Assembly (NCBI RefSeq): GCF_004027225.2
Contig: NC_044282.2
Location: 49,010,576 to 49,074,575, forward strand
Direction: 5' to 3'
Source of the DNA: Strigops habroptila
Taxonomy: Eukaryota > Chordata > Aves > Psittaciformes > Psittacidae
Length of the DNA: 64,000 nucleotides
The notes below the pieces were generated by a model. The model was given only the letters and a program-made list of their open reading frames with translations. It did no database searches and was not told where the DNA came from. A program made the position numbers and the translations under genes. Within the stretch, counting starts at the first letter, position 1, and the number at the start of each line of letters is the position of its first letter. Of this stretch, positions 12,582 to 25,899 are shown piece by piece.

Positions 12582-13644
12582 CTTGTTATAGTGACACAAA
12601 TGATGGATGGTAAAGAGCTTAAATGAAATTAAAACACAAGACACCAAAGTCATGGAGAAACCTGTTTCAAAGGCACCACTACAAAGTTGAATCACATTAA
12701 TAGGAAAGATTGGAATAGGAAAGAGGAACATAAGTGCTAAGGCAGACCTGCTATCTGGCACAGTCCTTAGGAGACAGCAACAGGCAGATTCACTCAAGAT
12801 GTCACTAGGGGAAAACAGCTACTGAGGTAGAAAGCACACCACAGAGTACAGAGAAATCCTATGACATGACTTCTCTCACATACAAACTTTCTAAAGCAGA
12901 GACTCCACTTAAAGTTTCACATCTTGAATCTTCTAACACTTCTGCTTGTGAGACCGACTTCTGTAATTGAATTTTCTGCTTCTGTCTATGCATTCCATGA
13001 CCACCACATCATGATCCCCTAGTTCAAGGACCAGTTCAGGGCTAGAGTGGATCATGTAGATCATCAGGTTTGACTTGTGTCAGAAATACATCCTCAGCAC
13101 AACAAGTCTGAATTCTCAGAGGTATTTTATATTTTTTAGAAGTGATAATAAATGCCTTTAAGTCTCTGCCTTAAGTTATTCCATTGGTGGCTACTTCTCA
13201 TGAATTAAAAAAAAAAAAAAAAGAGTCACTGGCTGCAGTATTGCACCAAGAACATTCCCTTGTTATTGTTATTTCCTGGTAATAAGGTATCATCTTCTGA
13301 ACTGGACTCCAGAGGACAAGAGTGATGGGAAAGGAAAAGCAGTAGGAAATGAGTGTTTTTATAAACAGAAAGAAAAGGCAATGTATAGGTATTTCCTGTT
13401 GGCAGACACGGTTAAAAGGTAACACACAGCACATCTACATTAGAGATGAACACTGAGTACAGAACCTTGGGAAAGTTTAAAAAGGAGAGAGCACTCCAGA
13501 CTAGAATGAGAGAGAGGATCCAGAACCGAACCCATACTGTGGTGGTAGAAGGGCACCAACAGAGATACAGTGAATAAAAAGGAAAAATTACAGAAAAGGG
13601 GATATTACAGCTCTAACAAATACTGGAATTGACAAGGAGGAAAG
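12582..13644. other. Intergenic DNA between two LTRs
   Basis: No gene or further repeat is recognised, apart from a short A tract near 13,206-13,221. No retroviral internal sequence links the + strand LTR on the left with the minus-strand LTR on the right, so they are independent insertions. Confidence 0.65.
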
Positions 13645-14215
13645 TGTCGTGGTTTGAGCCCAGCCGGTAACTCAGAACCACACAGCCGCTCGCTCACTCC
13701 CCCCCCCCCTTCTTCCTCCCCCCGCTCCCGGAGGGATGGGGAGGAGAATGGGAAGAATGTAACTCCTACGGGTTGAGATAAGAGCAGTCCCGCAACTAAG
13801 GTATAACACAAAACCACTACTGCTACCACCAATGATAATAACGATTAGTGAAATAACAAGGGGAGAGGATACAATTGCTCACCACCCGCCGACCGATACC
13901 CAGCCCGACCCGAGCAGTGATCTGGGCCTTCCGGGTAACTCCCCCCGGTTTATATACTGGGCATGATGTGCTGTGGTATGGAATACCCCTTTGTCTAGTT
14001 TGGGTCAGGTGTCCTGTCTCTGCTTCCTCCCGGCTTCCCCTCCTCCCTGGCAAAGCATGAGACTGAGAAAGTCCTTGGTTGGAATAAACATTACTTAGCA
14101 ACAACTGAAAACATCGGTGTTATCAGCGTTGTTCCCAGGCTGAAAGTTAAAAAACACAGCACTGCACCAGCTACTAAGCAGGAGAAAAATGACTGCTATA
14201 GCTGAACCCAGGACA
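13645..14215 (-). mobile_element. ERVL-type solo LTR
   Basis: Read on the minus strand it begins TGTCCTGGGTTCAGC and ends CTCAAACCACGACA, the termini of a very common avian ERVL LTR. Orientation is shown by a strong TATA box, TATATAAA, at 13,956-13,949 on the minus strand. The five bases on each side are GAAAG and GTAAG, a one-mismatch 5-bp target duplication typical of ERVL. A GC-rich C-tract (11 C, 13,699-13,709) belongs to the LTR. No internal retroviral sequence remains. It is moderately diverged. Confidence 0.92.
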
Positions 14216-14632
14216 GTAAGGCAAGAAAGACTTAGGTAGATGAGTAATGACATGGATGGTAAAGAGAAGGAGGAAGCAGAGGGGCACAAAGGCAGAGGAA
14301 AAAGCTTGTTATGGCAGGAGTCACCAGATGGCATTGTAACACGTAGTCTTAAAGGTTATTTTCCTTGGCATGTAAGCAAGTTTTTGTTTCAGGAAAAAAA
14401 TGGTGTGTTTTAACTATTATAAGTGTCTACAGGAGTCATAACAAGCAATGGAGCTACAGACAAAGTTAGAGATGGAAATGCTAGATGAAGTAGACAAGAA
14501 GGTTTGATTTTAAAGTAAAAAAAAATAAATTATTAGCCGTTCATGAGTGACTTTGTTGATCCATAACTGATGTATAGGCACAAGAACTGAACTAGAACTA
14601 CAAACAAATCCCACTTTTTTCTTTTTCTTTTC

Positions 14633-14653
14633 TTTTTTTTTTTTTTTTTTTTT
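14633..14653 (+). repeat. T homopolymer tract (21 T)
   Basis: An uninterrupted run of T follows a pyrimidine-rich lead-in. No attached SINE or processed pseudogene was recognised. Confidence 0.9.
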
Positions 14654-15807
14654 ATGTAGTGAGATAATCTATAAGGCCCTGACAGCTCCTATCCTTCAGA
14701 AGAAATGCGATCTGATGGTATCAGGAAGGATATAAGGTCTGAAGACAAGAATCAAGTAAATGGAAAAGAGTATAAAGTGGAAAAATAGCAACATTGGAAA
14801 AGAACAGGGAAAACATTAGATACAATCAATGGGTAGTGAAGCATATATGCAAGTCAAGGCAGTCGATAGAACAGCAAATACAGAACAATGAAAATGGATC
14901 AAAATACCATGTAGAAGTGACCTGCAGCCAAAATAATTTAGGTACAACATTAGTGTGTTGTTTCAGTCTGTTCTAAAGTGCAAGCATATTTTAATAACAG
15001 AAACTGCACTAGAAATGAGGACTTAGGGAGAAGAGCATTGCTGGGGGTAGGAAAGACTTTGGAGTAGAGGGTGCAAGCAACGACTGCAACACGCACTACT
15101 TGCATTGCTGCTGAATGGCAGAATTTTGCTTCTATAATACAAACCAAACCCCTTCCATTTAGCACCATTTCTGTCTGGTTTTGAACCCTATTTCAGAGCT
15201 TCTTGCTTCTCCAGTTCATGTGCATAGTCCAGCGATAGATCTGAATTCTGTAAATGACTGCCCTCCTGCCAGAGAGCAAAATCCCTGATGAAGAAGTCCA
15301 AAAGACACTATAATGCATGCTGCTTACTCTTCAAAAGGAAGCTGGGGGATGAGGATGTAAAGAAGTATATTCCCACCTTTTTCCAGGCAGAAGATGTGCC
15401 ATGTGTACATTCCAGATTTCCCTCCTTCCTGTGGCCTGACCTTTACAATAACTCAGATGACAAAAGAAAAGCCTAAGAGTTCTTCACAGTCTTAACTGAC
15501 TCATAGAACTTCCCAGACAGGCTCATCTGTCACAGCATAAGGCTCTCTAGCAGAGAGTACACTTCAAGCACCTGTACATTCTGTAACTATAAAAATAAAT
15601 TCCACTTAATTGTGTATGGTAGTCAAAATCCTAGTTGAAATCTTGGACCCACTGAAATTAGACCTCTTCCCTTCTTCTTTTTTGATGGGCAGCTTCTCCT
15701 TTGAACTTGAGCTGTGGAAGAGTTGTCCCAGCTTACTATAGATCTGCAGCCTGCCCTTTCATTATAGCAAAACTGGGAACCCAAAGGCTGATTGTTGCAG
15801 GGCTAGG

Positions 15808-15826
15808 TAAGCTAAGCTAAGCTAAG
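15808..15826 (+). repeat. (TAAGC)3 short tandem repeat
   Basis: Three full TAAGC units plus TAAG occur in a row, a minor microsatellite. Confidence 0.9.
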
Positions 15827-18800
15827 ATCTACAGCTAGCTGGGTGCAGCTTTCCAGGGTTATGTCCTGGAACAGACTGTGCAGTATGTGTACAGCTACCT
15901 CTACACACTTTGGAGACAACCATGAGTTCCCTCAGCAGTACTTGCTCTCCCACTATAGCCTAATTGATAGGGGTCATTCACTCTTAAGGCTCAAGTTGCT
16001 CTTAACCTTAAGTCTTTCAACCTACAAACACCACACAGCAGAAAAAAAAAAGCAAAAAAAAAAAGCAAGTATATGGTAATATATGAAAATATGGTAAAAG
16101 CACAGGAAGAAAGGGTAAGTCTTAGAGAGTTCAGGGTATTAGAGTTGGAGATATTGAGCCCTTGGAAGATGAAAACAAGCTTGGTCAGGAGAGGACCACA
16201 CAGACCACCCATGACAGGATGGGCTGCTCTCAGATGAGATGGGGTACCTTTGCTGTGGTCTAATGCTGCCTTCGTTCTTAATTTCTCCTGTTAACAGTAG
16301 AGCTGTTCTGTGCTCAGATAGATCTTATAATCACTTCCTTACCTCTTTCCCATCTTCAGTCCTATTCCTCTTGCACTCATTACATATTGAACTTTTTAGG
16401 AACATAACTGCCAGGAAATCCAGGACCCAACCCAGACTTAGTTGGTTTCAGAACCCTTTTCTTGGCTAGTCAGCTGTGCCTAGACCTCCTTCCCACTCTA
16501 CTCTGGGAGTCCTTCCAGAACTACCTGCTCTTAGGAGGGCCATGTTCTTAAATAGCTTTAGTTATTTTCAGCTAATCAGGGCCTGCTCTACTTAAAAGCA
16601 TATTACACCTGCTGGTATTTAAAGTAACTTTAAAAAAGGAAACAAAGCACTAATACATGCCTCTGCCCATCTGTTCTCACCTCCACATGGACTCATGGAC
16701 CGTTTAGCATCTCTTTCTGACATAATAAGCAAAAAGTTATCTTGTTAAGATGGAAGACTAAAAGGAACTGGATCACACTTGGAAGCTTTCTTTTAAAGGA
16801 AAACATTTCAATACTGTAATGAAACTGGCTGGTCAGCAAAATCTGTGAGTTGCAGTTTATATTTCTGTAACAGTACTTTCCTAGATCTGGATTCCATCTC
16901 TTGATATTTTTTTTCTATTTGGTGTAGCTGATCCCAGTTACATAACTGTTCTCGTTAGTCAGTAAACTTAAAGGTCACTATAACATAACATCAAAATCAG
17001 GATTATATCACGTGAAGTGGCAACATAACACACTAATGTGCTTTCAGATGGTGAGCTCATGTGATGTAGCTGACTTGTGCCTCCCCACTTCCTATCTGTA
17101 ATTGTCCTGTGACTTGCATCTCACTGATAGAAGCCAGAAGAGAAGCATCTCTGCCACCACTCAGTTACTGCTTTGAGATGCCATTAGTTCCCACGAAAGG
17201 AATGTTTTCCATATTACTGGAAACTGGGGAAACAGGGTATGTAAAAAAATAAAAGGGAAAAAAACAAAGAACAATGGTTGCTAGGAAATTCAAGAGAGTC
17301 AGCAGGCATGGTCATGCTCTTTCAGCCCTCAAAAATGTATCTGAATGAAGTACTGGATAACTTCCAAACTAAAGTAGTGGTAACAAGGTTGTACAAGTAT
17401 ACGCCTCCTATGCATTGTAGAGACCACTTCCACTGTATATGTTCCCGGATGTCCAAGTGCAAAAAAAAATACTTTGTTTCAAAAAATAAAAAAGCCAACC
17501 ATGTATTTTTAAAGAAGTGGAACAGTGAAAAGTCAGTGAAGAAGCTCCCATGTAGCACAAGAAACTCTCAAATACTCTCGACAAATGATACAATTTCAAA
17601 CAGGAAACTTGCAAACAATAATAGTCTGTATGAATTTAAGTGTCTTCACCTGAGAGGAAAAGTATCAGGATATGGGTAGTTTCCCAGTTTTTCAAGAGAC
17701 TGGATCCCATAGCACTTGCATTTTCACACAGCAAAATATACACTGGCTTATGAAAAGGAGATATCTGGTGTTTTAAGTAGCATGTTGCTACCTATCTTCT
17801 GCTATTTATTTCTAACCATGTGCAAATTTAGTCTCAGCACACCTTAATTTTGGCACGTGCCAAAAATCTTAGAGTTCACTGGAATTTGTCTATGTGTTTA
17901 AAAGTTTTGCAGTATTAAGAAATAAAGCAGATTAGAGAGGCTACATTTCTTCCGATGAGTTTTACAGTTCTAGACATCTTAGTAACAACTCATGCATTTG
18001 CTGTTAAAATTTTAGTGATGGCCATGAGAAAACATGGGCACAGGAAGATGAGACTTACAAGACAGACAGAGAGCAGATCTTAGACAGAACTCTAAAGATA
18101 AACTCAATCACCATCATTGGTACTCACTTTTTTCGGTAAAAATACCAGAACCGTTTTTCCACATGTAAAGCACCGTTCGTCTTCCAGCATAGACACAACA
18201 CTGTCACATTATGCTCTCCAAATAACTATTGTTAATATAGTTTACATTGCACTCACTATCTTTCATGAACAGAAGAGTTTGCCTGTGACTTTGTCCACAG
18301 AAGGTCACATTCCAAAGCCACTCAGTTTTGCATGTATTAAGGACAAATTTATAGCACATGAAATCCTATTTTAACCTCTTAGATGAGGGGACAGAATTAC
18401 AATTCTTCCACTGAGGACAGAGTTCTGGTTGACTATAATTTCCAAGTGCTTGCCTTAGAGCTGAGACAGATCATCCGATGGTAAGCCTATTTTGTTATTT
18501 GTTTTTGTGTGCAATCTAATATTTGCTTAGTCTAATGACTTGAAAATCTATAATGCATCGTCTGCCTGTGAAATTTTTAATTAATCAGCCCCAGATCATA
18601 GGTCTTGGTTTTGTTCTCTCTTATCAGGTGAGAGATGGAGTCCATGGAGGGAGATGATGACAATAAGCTCTCTAGAACATACCAAGTTGGGTGATTCAGC
18701 ACAGTGTCTCCACACACTGTCATTAAAAGGCAGGCAGACACACATTTGCAATAATGTGAAGGAAAGCGTTTTCTAATTGCTGGGTTTTTTCCAATCGAAA

Positions 18801-21800
18801 TACGCTTGTTTAACCTATAGTGCAATCCATCCCTTCCTACCATTATGTGTCATCAGTGAATCTGAAGGTTTATCCAAACTCTGTGCTATACTCACCCGAC
18901 CACTTCATACAGGGAAGCTTTAAAGCATGTGTTAGCATTCTGCAGAATTGTCTCAGACAGTCTATACAGGCATTTTCAGTAAGGATGGACAAATCCCTTT
19001 GAAATCAGTTCTGAGAGCGTTTAATGATTATAGATGAGAATCACGCTATCATCAAGTGCTATGTGGAGTATATGGATCTATTTACACCTCTCTATGTAGG
19101 CGGAGTGGTTTGTTCTCACATACCCTTGCAATGATACATTTACATACAGAGCCTACTCACAGTCCATATCAACTCTGAAGCATTTGGCACATTGTAGCAT
19201 TATATTTAATGTTAACACTTATGTTAAGGAAGGATATACCAGGAATACAGAGCAGTAGTATAAAAGCATTGCTTTCTTTCAGTTTCACACCCTTGCTAGC
19301 TTGCTGTCACCATAGTATTCTGTGCAACACAATAGTAATTTATATTAAATATTAACCTTTTTTTCTATAGAGCATAATTAAGTCTTTTTTTCTCCCTTGT
19401 TTTTATTTTGCCGATTCCCAGTGATCCTTTTGTTCTTTAGTCCTGGGAAATGTCATTACTGTGAGAAGATTTTATTTTTTTTTTTTCATTCACTAGTATT
19501 TGTACATATGAATACATGTAGGTTTGGACTCAATTTGATATTCCAGAGTCACACTTTTCATGACCTTTGCTAAAGCAATTACGTTTGCTAAATTAACCGA
19601 AGAACCCTTGTACTGCTGCTGATTCAGGGGATCTTGAATTTTCAGCCACTTTTTAGCAAAGGCCCAGGAAACAGTTTCTAGATTGTGATTAGGACCTGAA
19701 TTAAATCAGAAAAGAGAAATCAGAACAATTTTAGTGATTTTTTTCCCCTCCCAAGTATAAAATAAACATTCTTTTTAAACAAAGAGATTTTTTTAGCTGT
19801 AACTTAAGACATGTAGCATAACCATACATAGTCAAAAAAGAAAAAGGGTGAAGAGTTACCCAAGGAGAGGAGAGTTCAATATTGGCATTTTGACTTGCAC
19901 TGATAGCACTTAGGTTTCGACAACAGCCTAACAGAGGCTTCTATTTTTTGAATGCTTTGTCTTTAAGATTATTTTACTGGAGAAACTATGATGAAACTTA
20001 AAGCCTTAGTAAACATTATTCCCATTATTAAATACTTTTCCTATGATCAGTGTTGACCAAAGAAAGTCTTCGATTGTGGAGGAGCCTGCACAGAAGAAAA
20101 TTTTGCTGCAGCTTATTTTGTTCCTAACAAGGAGGTAAGAGAGGTCGTCTGAATGATGAGCCCATTTAGCGATGTTCAGTTCCAGGCTTTTATTGAAAAA
20201 GCTCCAGGCTGTGGAGCTGTAACAGGTAGATTAGGTGAACAGACCTCCGCTAGGTTACTAGTGACTACTCAGTTTACAGTCAGCAGTAAATATTAAAGAT
20301 CACCCTGGTAGGTCACACAAAGAGCCTTGGGCCATATCTACAGTGGGGATTTGTTCTTTTTACAGTTGTTGGTAACCATCTTGCAGAGCTGCTGCACCAA
20401 CACTGTCCTCAAGCTTGACAGGACTGGAACACGAAAAAAGGTAGCTCAGGCTGGCTGCAGGCAGAAAGGGCAAATTACCCCTTATATATAATAGGTCTGT
20501 CTGGGTCTATGTGCCTACAGACACAGAGACAAATGACACACCCCCCCTTTTATAAACAGGGCCAAAGACCCAAACTGTATCTCTCTTCCTGTTGACATGG
20601 ATTTACCTCTTGATTCACAACTTTCCTGGCAATTCCTCTGCACACCTTTGAAACACAGAGAACCTAATCCTGAAAGCAGGCTTGGTCCTGCTCTTAATGA
20701 AATAATTAGAAATGTTGCCACTAACATTGATAGGTGCAGGACCAGGCCTGTAGCTCACATACATCATGTTTCTTGAAATATTAGCTAGACCGTGAGTTGC
20801 AGAATGCCACACAGTGTCCTTGCCAATCCCCATCCCTCCAGGAGCTATTTATGTGGAAAAGAAATCATCTTGGCACTCATGATGTGCTTCAGCTTACCAG
20901 TGGTTAAGGGACTTCACAGACTTTAATTGAATGAAGTCTATAAATATAATTTCTTGCTCTTGGAATTGAGAAGGTGACTTGGAAAGGATTTTGATTTTAT
21001 TTTGAAATGATACTTGCCTTCTTCATGGCTTCTTTGATCACATCACAGTGAAAAAAGTTTTTATCGTGTTTTTAGATCATGATATTTGACAGCTCTTGGC
21101 CTTCTTTTACATACAGGGAGGAATCTCTTAACTGTCTCACAGAATGAGCATTAGCTCCCACATTTTAACAGCTAAGGCTCAACATACCCACAGACTTCCT
21201 TCCTCCAAAGTACCACCGAAATAAAACAGATGTGAACAAGGGCACCAAGAAGTGAGGAAGCAAGAAATCTGCCTCTTACCCTTTCCAATGGTAAATGCAT
21301 TTGAAAGCACGCTTCCCTAAAACAGTCTTTTCTTCTACCTCATGTGAGCAAGTTAAGTGGAGTAAACATGTCAGTGCAGTGATAAGACAAAGAGAGCCAT
21401 GTATCATTTCATCCTGAGAGAAGGAGCATCTGGTGCAACACAGGTTTGTCACGAATTAGGTTGGTCACAGCACTATGTTTTTTAATCTTGTTTGACTTAA
21501 AACTGTGTTTTGTAATCAGTGTAATAGAAAGGCACCACTGAGAAATAGGGATTAACTGTAGAGAAGAAAAACAATAGTACACATGGCTCTTTGATGTATT
21601 TCAGTTTGAATTAGAAAGTGGTACTTTAACAGCTCAGAGAGCTGCATGTAAAATCTCAGCTTAGCAATCACTGTCCAGCACTTGAACTTCTTGCAAAGCA
21701 TTGCTGAAGTCAGACAGAAGCAAACTCCGAGCAATTTAGAAGTGTAAAAAAGGATTCAGTTGTAATAAATCACAAGAAACATGGATCATATGGAGTGGTT

Positions 21801-22291
21801 ACAGCTATCAGTAATGTCAAGCATGTGAGCAGAAAGGCACATTTAGTAATGAAAATTAAATAGAAGACATTTAATGAAAGAATCCCCATTCTTTAATTAG
21901 AGAGAGAGGAAAGGAATCAGGACAAATACTACATATGACTTTAGAATTTCCTTTTGTGTGACTTTTTTTAATCCTGGCTTATGAACACAGGCAAAACGAT
22001 CATGGAGACCTTCCATCTACGGAACATAAACTGGGATTTATCACCCTAGAGGAACTGCCACTGTAGAAATGCTTGTTTCAACATTCTTAAAAGCTGAACA
22101 TATTTGGCAGCAGACTAAAGCATTAGGAATTCTTTAAAACCTATCTTTTGATCCGAACTTGTATTGTAAATAACACAGCAGCAGCTGCAAAGGATTCTCA
22201 ATTTCCACCACTAACTTGGTAGGCAGGGACTTTTCTTTCTGCAAGTACATTTAAAACTGCTGAGCTGATTCCACTAAGCTTATACACATCC

Positions 22292-22356
22292 GTAAGAGCA
22301 AACAAAATCAAAATATATGATTTTTATTTTTATTATTTTAGTGGATTTGCTCTTAC
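22292..22356. repeat. Imperfect nested hairpin, 11-bp outer arms
   Basis: GTAAGAGCAAA (22,292-22,302) pairs with TTTGCTCTTAC (22,346-22,356). Within the AT-rich loop, AAAATCA and TGATTTT can form a second 7-bp stem. No known RNA family is recognised. Confidence 0.8.
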
Positions 22357-24063
22357 ACATATTACACTAGCAAATCCTTCTTAAATAATAGAAGATCTGT
22401 AAGAACTTGAGTTAGAGAATCAGGGCTAAGTGTACAGTGAATGGTTCCTTTCTGCTGACAATCAGGTTGCGTATCATCAGCATTCCACGTAAAAAAAAAA
22501 AAAACAGAAAGTCTTTAATTTGGAGTTTTACAAGTTAAGTTTTAAGGAGAGAACATGGCCCCGAACTGTCTGCTTCATGCCACGTAAGTTCTGAGAAATC
22601 AGATGGTCAGTCTGAGAAAAGGGCTAATGAGGCTAATTTTGGAAAGCTGCTTTAGGCTACATCAGAGAGAAAGACCCCAAAGTTTAACTTGGGTGGAAAG
22701 CCTAAGACTGTACTCCCTGAGGTATGAGCCAGTGATCAGTTACTCTGTAGCCGGTTCTGTTCCTATGCATGCTCAGCCACATTTCTTTCTCAATACCTGG
22801 TTCATGACTCAGCCTACAAAAATACACAACCTAGACAAACTTTTTGCTATCTCCCAAGGGATTGCTCTTTCCTTCTAGCAAAGGCAAAGCCTTCACTTTT
22901 CCTCAGTAGCTTAGTGTTCAACTAAATAAGCAAAGTTCCTTTGCTCACAAGAAGTAATTAAAACCCAAACCATTGCTTAAGAGGAGAGGACACTCACCAC
23001 CCAACTGTAGACTGCAGTAGTGTAGGTGCATAGCAGACACCTCTCTGCTCATCAGTTTGATACGCCACTGAGCCTGTATCTGTTAAAGATAATTGAGTAA
23101 AGTTACTTGCCAGTATGAAGACATGAAATTAGTTCTTATTCCAAAAATATGAATTAAACTGTTCTTGGAGCAAGGAGTACAACCCAGGCTGTCTCAATTT
23201 TCTCAGGAGCCCAGGATATTGACCATACACTTGGAGAAGCTGACTTCACTGAACATGAGAAGATTTTTTTTTTTTTTCTCTTAAGCTGTCTTCCACCTTT
23301 TCCTTTTCATAGTCAGGCAATGATGAAACTACTTCATGGTCCATTGAAACCTCTAGGAATTGACCATTTCAGACATTAAACCTTCCCCCTCCGCTTTTAA
23401 CAAGCCAACAGTTTTGCTTATAACTCATATCTTTTGAACTATCAGGAACATCAAATTACCTCATAAAACATGAGGGTTTGGGTGGAACGCCTCCAGGAAC
23501 TCTCCTGGCAAGGCTGATGGCTTCCCATGCTCAGTAACGAGGACAGCCAGGTACAATAATATGCTGAAATCGTACAGGAAATGAAATTGCTGCTAAGAAA
23601 GGTTTACCCTACTCCTGGCAGCAGAGTTGAAATAGACCCTTTTTGTTTCCACACAGAAATTCAAAGAGTGCCTACACAGAGAGAAAGCTGGGTATCAACA
23701 AAGAATTGATGGGAACTGTGAAGCTAGAAAGATATATAATGAGTTTGATTTTCTTCTTTCCTGAGACTCAGGGTACAAAGTAATCATTAAATATTTGGTA
23801 TATTTAAGACAACAAATAATAAGTTTTCTTCTTTGTCCCTTGATCTGTCATAAAACCCTTACTTTTCTTAAAATTTGCCAACACACACCGTAATCTAATT
23901 CTGGCTTCTATGATTTTACCCTGAACTCTCACTACTCAATAAAGCTAATTCTCACCCGTTACATGACTATTTTGTAGAAAATGTACCTTGCTAGCTGCAT
24001 CCAGAGTAATATTAAGGTAGCTGGGGTGGATAGCTTGTTCATTAGCAGAAAAGTATTATAGAT

Positions 24064-24079
24064 AGAGATATATATCTCT
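24064..24079. repeat. 16-bp perfect palindrome
   Basis: AGAGATATATATCTCT is its own reverse complement. It is simple AT-rich sequence, most likely without function. Confidence 0.9.
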
Positions 24080-25899
24080 CTAAGCTGTTTCAGGTCCAGT
24101 CTGAGCATTTGAAAACTTACATGTATCAAATGGCTGTCTAAAATCTAGATCTCAATCAACAACCTCCATGTAACAAAAGTACCTTTTTTGTCAGGTGCAA
24201 AGGCTAGACGTGGTGCATCACCTGTTCTGGTTGCCATCAGTGGACAGAGCTGGGGCATATGTTAGACTGGTGGATCCAGTCAGAGAAGCTAGTATTATTT
24301 TTCCAACAACATTGTTATTGACAGATTACCACTCAAGAACACTACATGCATCTGGACAGAAAACTAAATGCAAGAAATATCCTATAACCTACCTAAATGT
24401 GAGATACCACAACATTTATCCCTTGGCCTTTCTGATTCTCAGCTGGAGGTCAGAGAGGTCACCATTCCCATTTCCCTTTCTTTCAAGATAAATTCAATGC
24501 GTCTATGCTAGTTTTCACCTGATGGGAATTTGGCTTATTGAATATGAGACTAATGGCTTCAGAAAACACTTCAGCCTTGGCAGCGATAGTAAATAGTGTT
24601 TCATGTTAGTTACGTATACCTCACACACTTAGCTCTAACTTACTGTAAATAGAATGAAGAGTGCCTTGTTGCTGAATAATTTATTACACATTAAATATGG
24701 ACCAAGGCAATCGAGTTTTCAAGTTCCACAAAGGCCTTATATATTTCCTGCTGTTATAATTATGTAGAGGAAATACTGACAGTCTGAATTATGAAATATA
24801 GATTATCTGTTCAGCAACAGTTCAAAGATACATTGTATGTGAGGGTAGTGAGCAAAGACAGGGAATTCTAAACATTATGTGTACTCTTATGGTAGGTACA
24901 GCGTCTGTTTAAATACCTCCTTGCTGTATAGCAAAGTTGCAGAACATGTAGAGACCTTCAGTTACCCCAACAAATGGGCATGGCTGACATTACTGACTCA
25001 TATCCCCCTCAGAGCCACATTTTTTTTCTCTTTTCTTTGTTTCCTAGTCTCACTGTATCCTTCTTTTCATGTTTAATGAGACATAAAAATGCCTTTACTT
25101 CATTGAGGATCTTTCATCCAAACAGCTCAAAGAATACCACATTACGGCTCACAACACCTCTTTGAGGAAGGAGAGAGGTACCCAGAGGTTTTCTCACCTG
25201 TCATAAGGTGTATGTATCTCTGAACTGGAGGGCAGTAACTCTTCTGAGAAGGGATGTATCTCAATGTTATTGTTAAATAGCATATTGAGGTAGTCCTGAA
25301 AGGTGATGCATGAAAGGTCCTCAGATAAGAAATATCCTCAATACTTGTGCTTAAATTATATGTGTAGATCTGTTGGAGCTACTCATTCTTAAAAAGTCAG
25401 GGGATTAACATTTCACTTCTACACCTCAAAGAACCAAACATTTTAGGAAATCAGGATCAATGAATTCTGAAATCTCAGTGAGACCTGAATAAAATACCAG
25501 TTGACATCAATAGGTTTTCAGCTATGGACAAATTTTAATGATGATATTTTGCAATTCTGCAGTGACTTCCATCAGAGTTCAATATGCATTGTAAAATTTA
25601 TGAAGCACATTATCTCTGCTTTACAAATGAGGAAGCTATGCACAAACAGATGATGTGATTTCCAAAGGTTGATAGCAAATTAGCATGTTAAAAACAGGAA
25701 CACCCTGCTGGCTTCCTGGCCTCTACTTTTCAGATTGGCTCGTACTTCCTCTCGTATACTTTTTAGAGAGATTTATATGCTCCCTTTTGAATCTAGGAAA
25801 AGATATACATGGCTTTTAATGCAGTAAACTCTGATCTGTGATTTTTAAAAATTGTTTTTTAAAGCCATCAGGCAGGGGACAAAGATATTTTGAAACTTA

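Larger units (their letters stand above)
14216..25899. other. Long AT-rich intergenic stretch
   Basis: About 11.7 kb with no supported coding exon and no transposon that I can name. It contains a 21-T tract at 14,633-14,653, a (TAAGC)3 run at 15,808-15,826, an inverted repeat at 22,292-22,356 and a 16-bp palindrome at 24,064-24,079. Old, highly diverged repeats could be hidden here. Confidence 0.6.
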
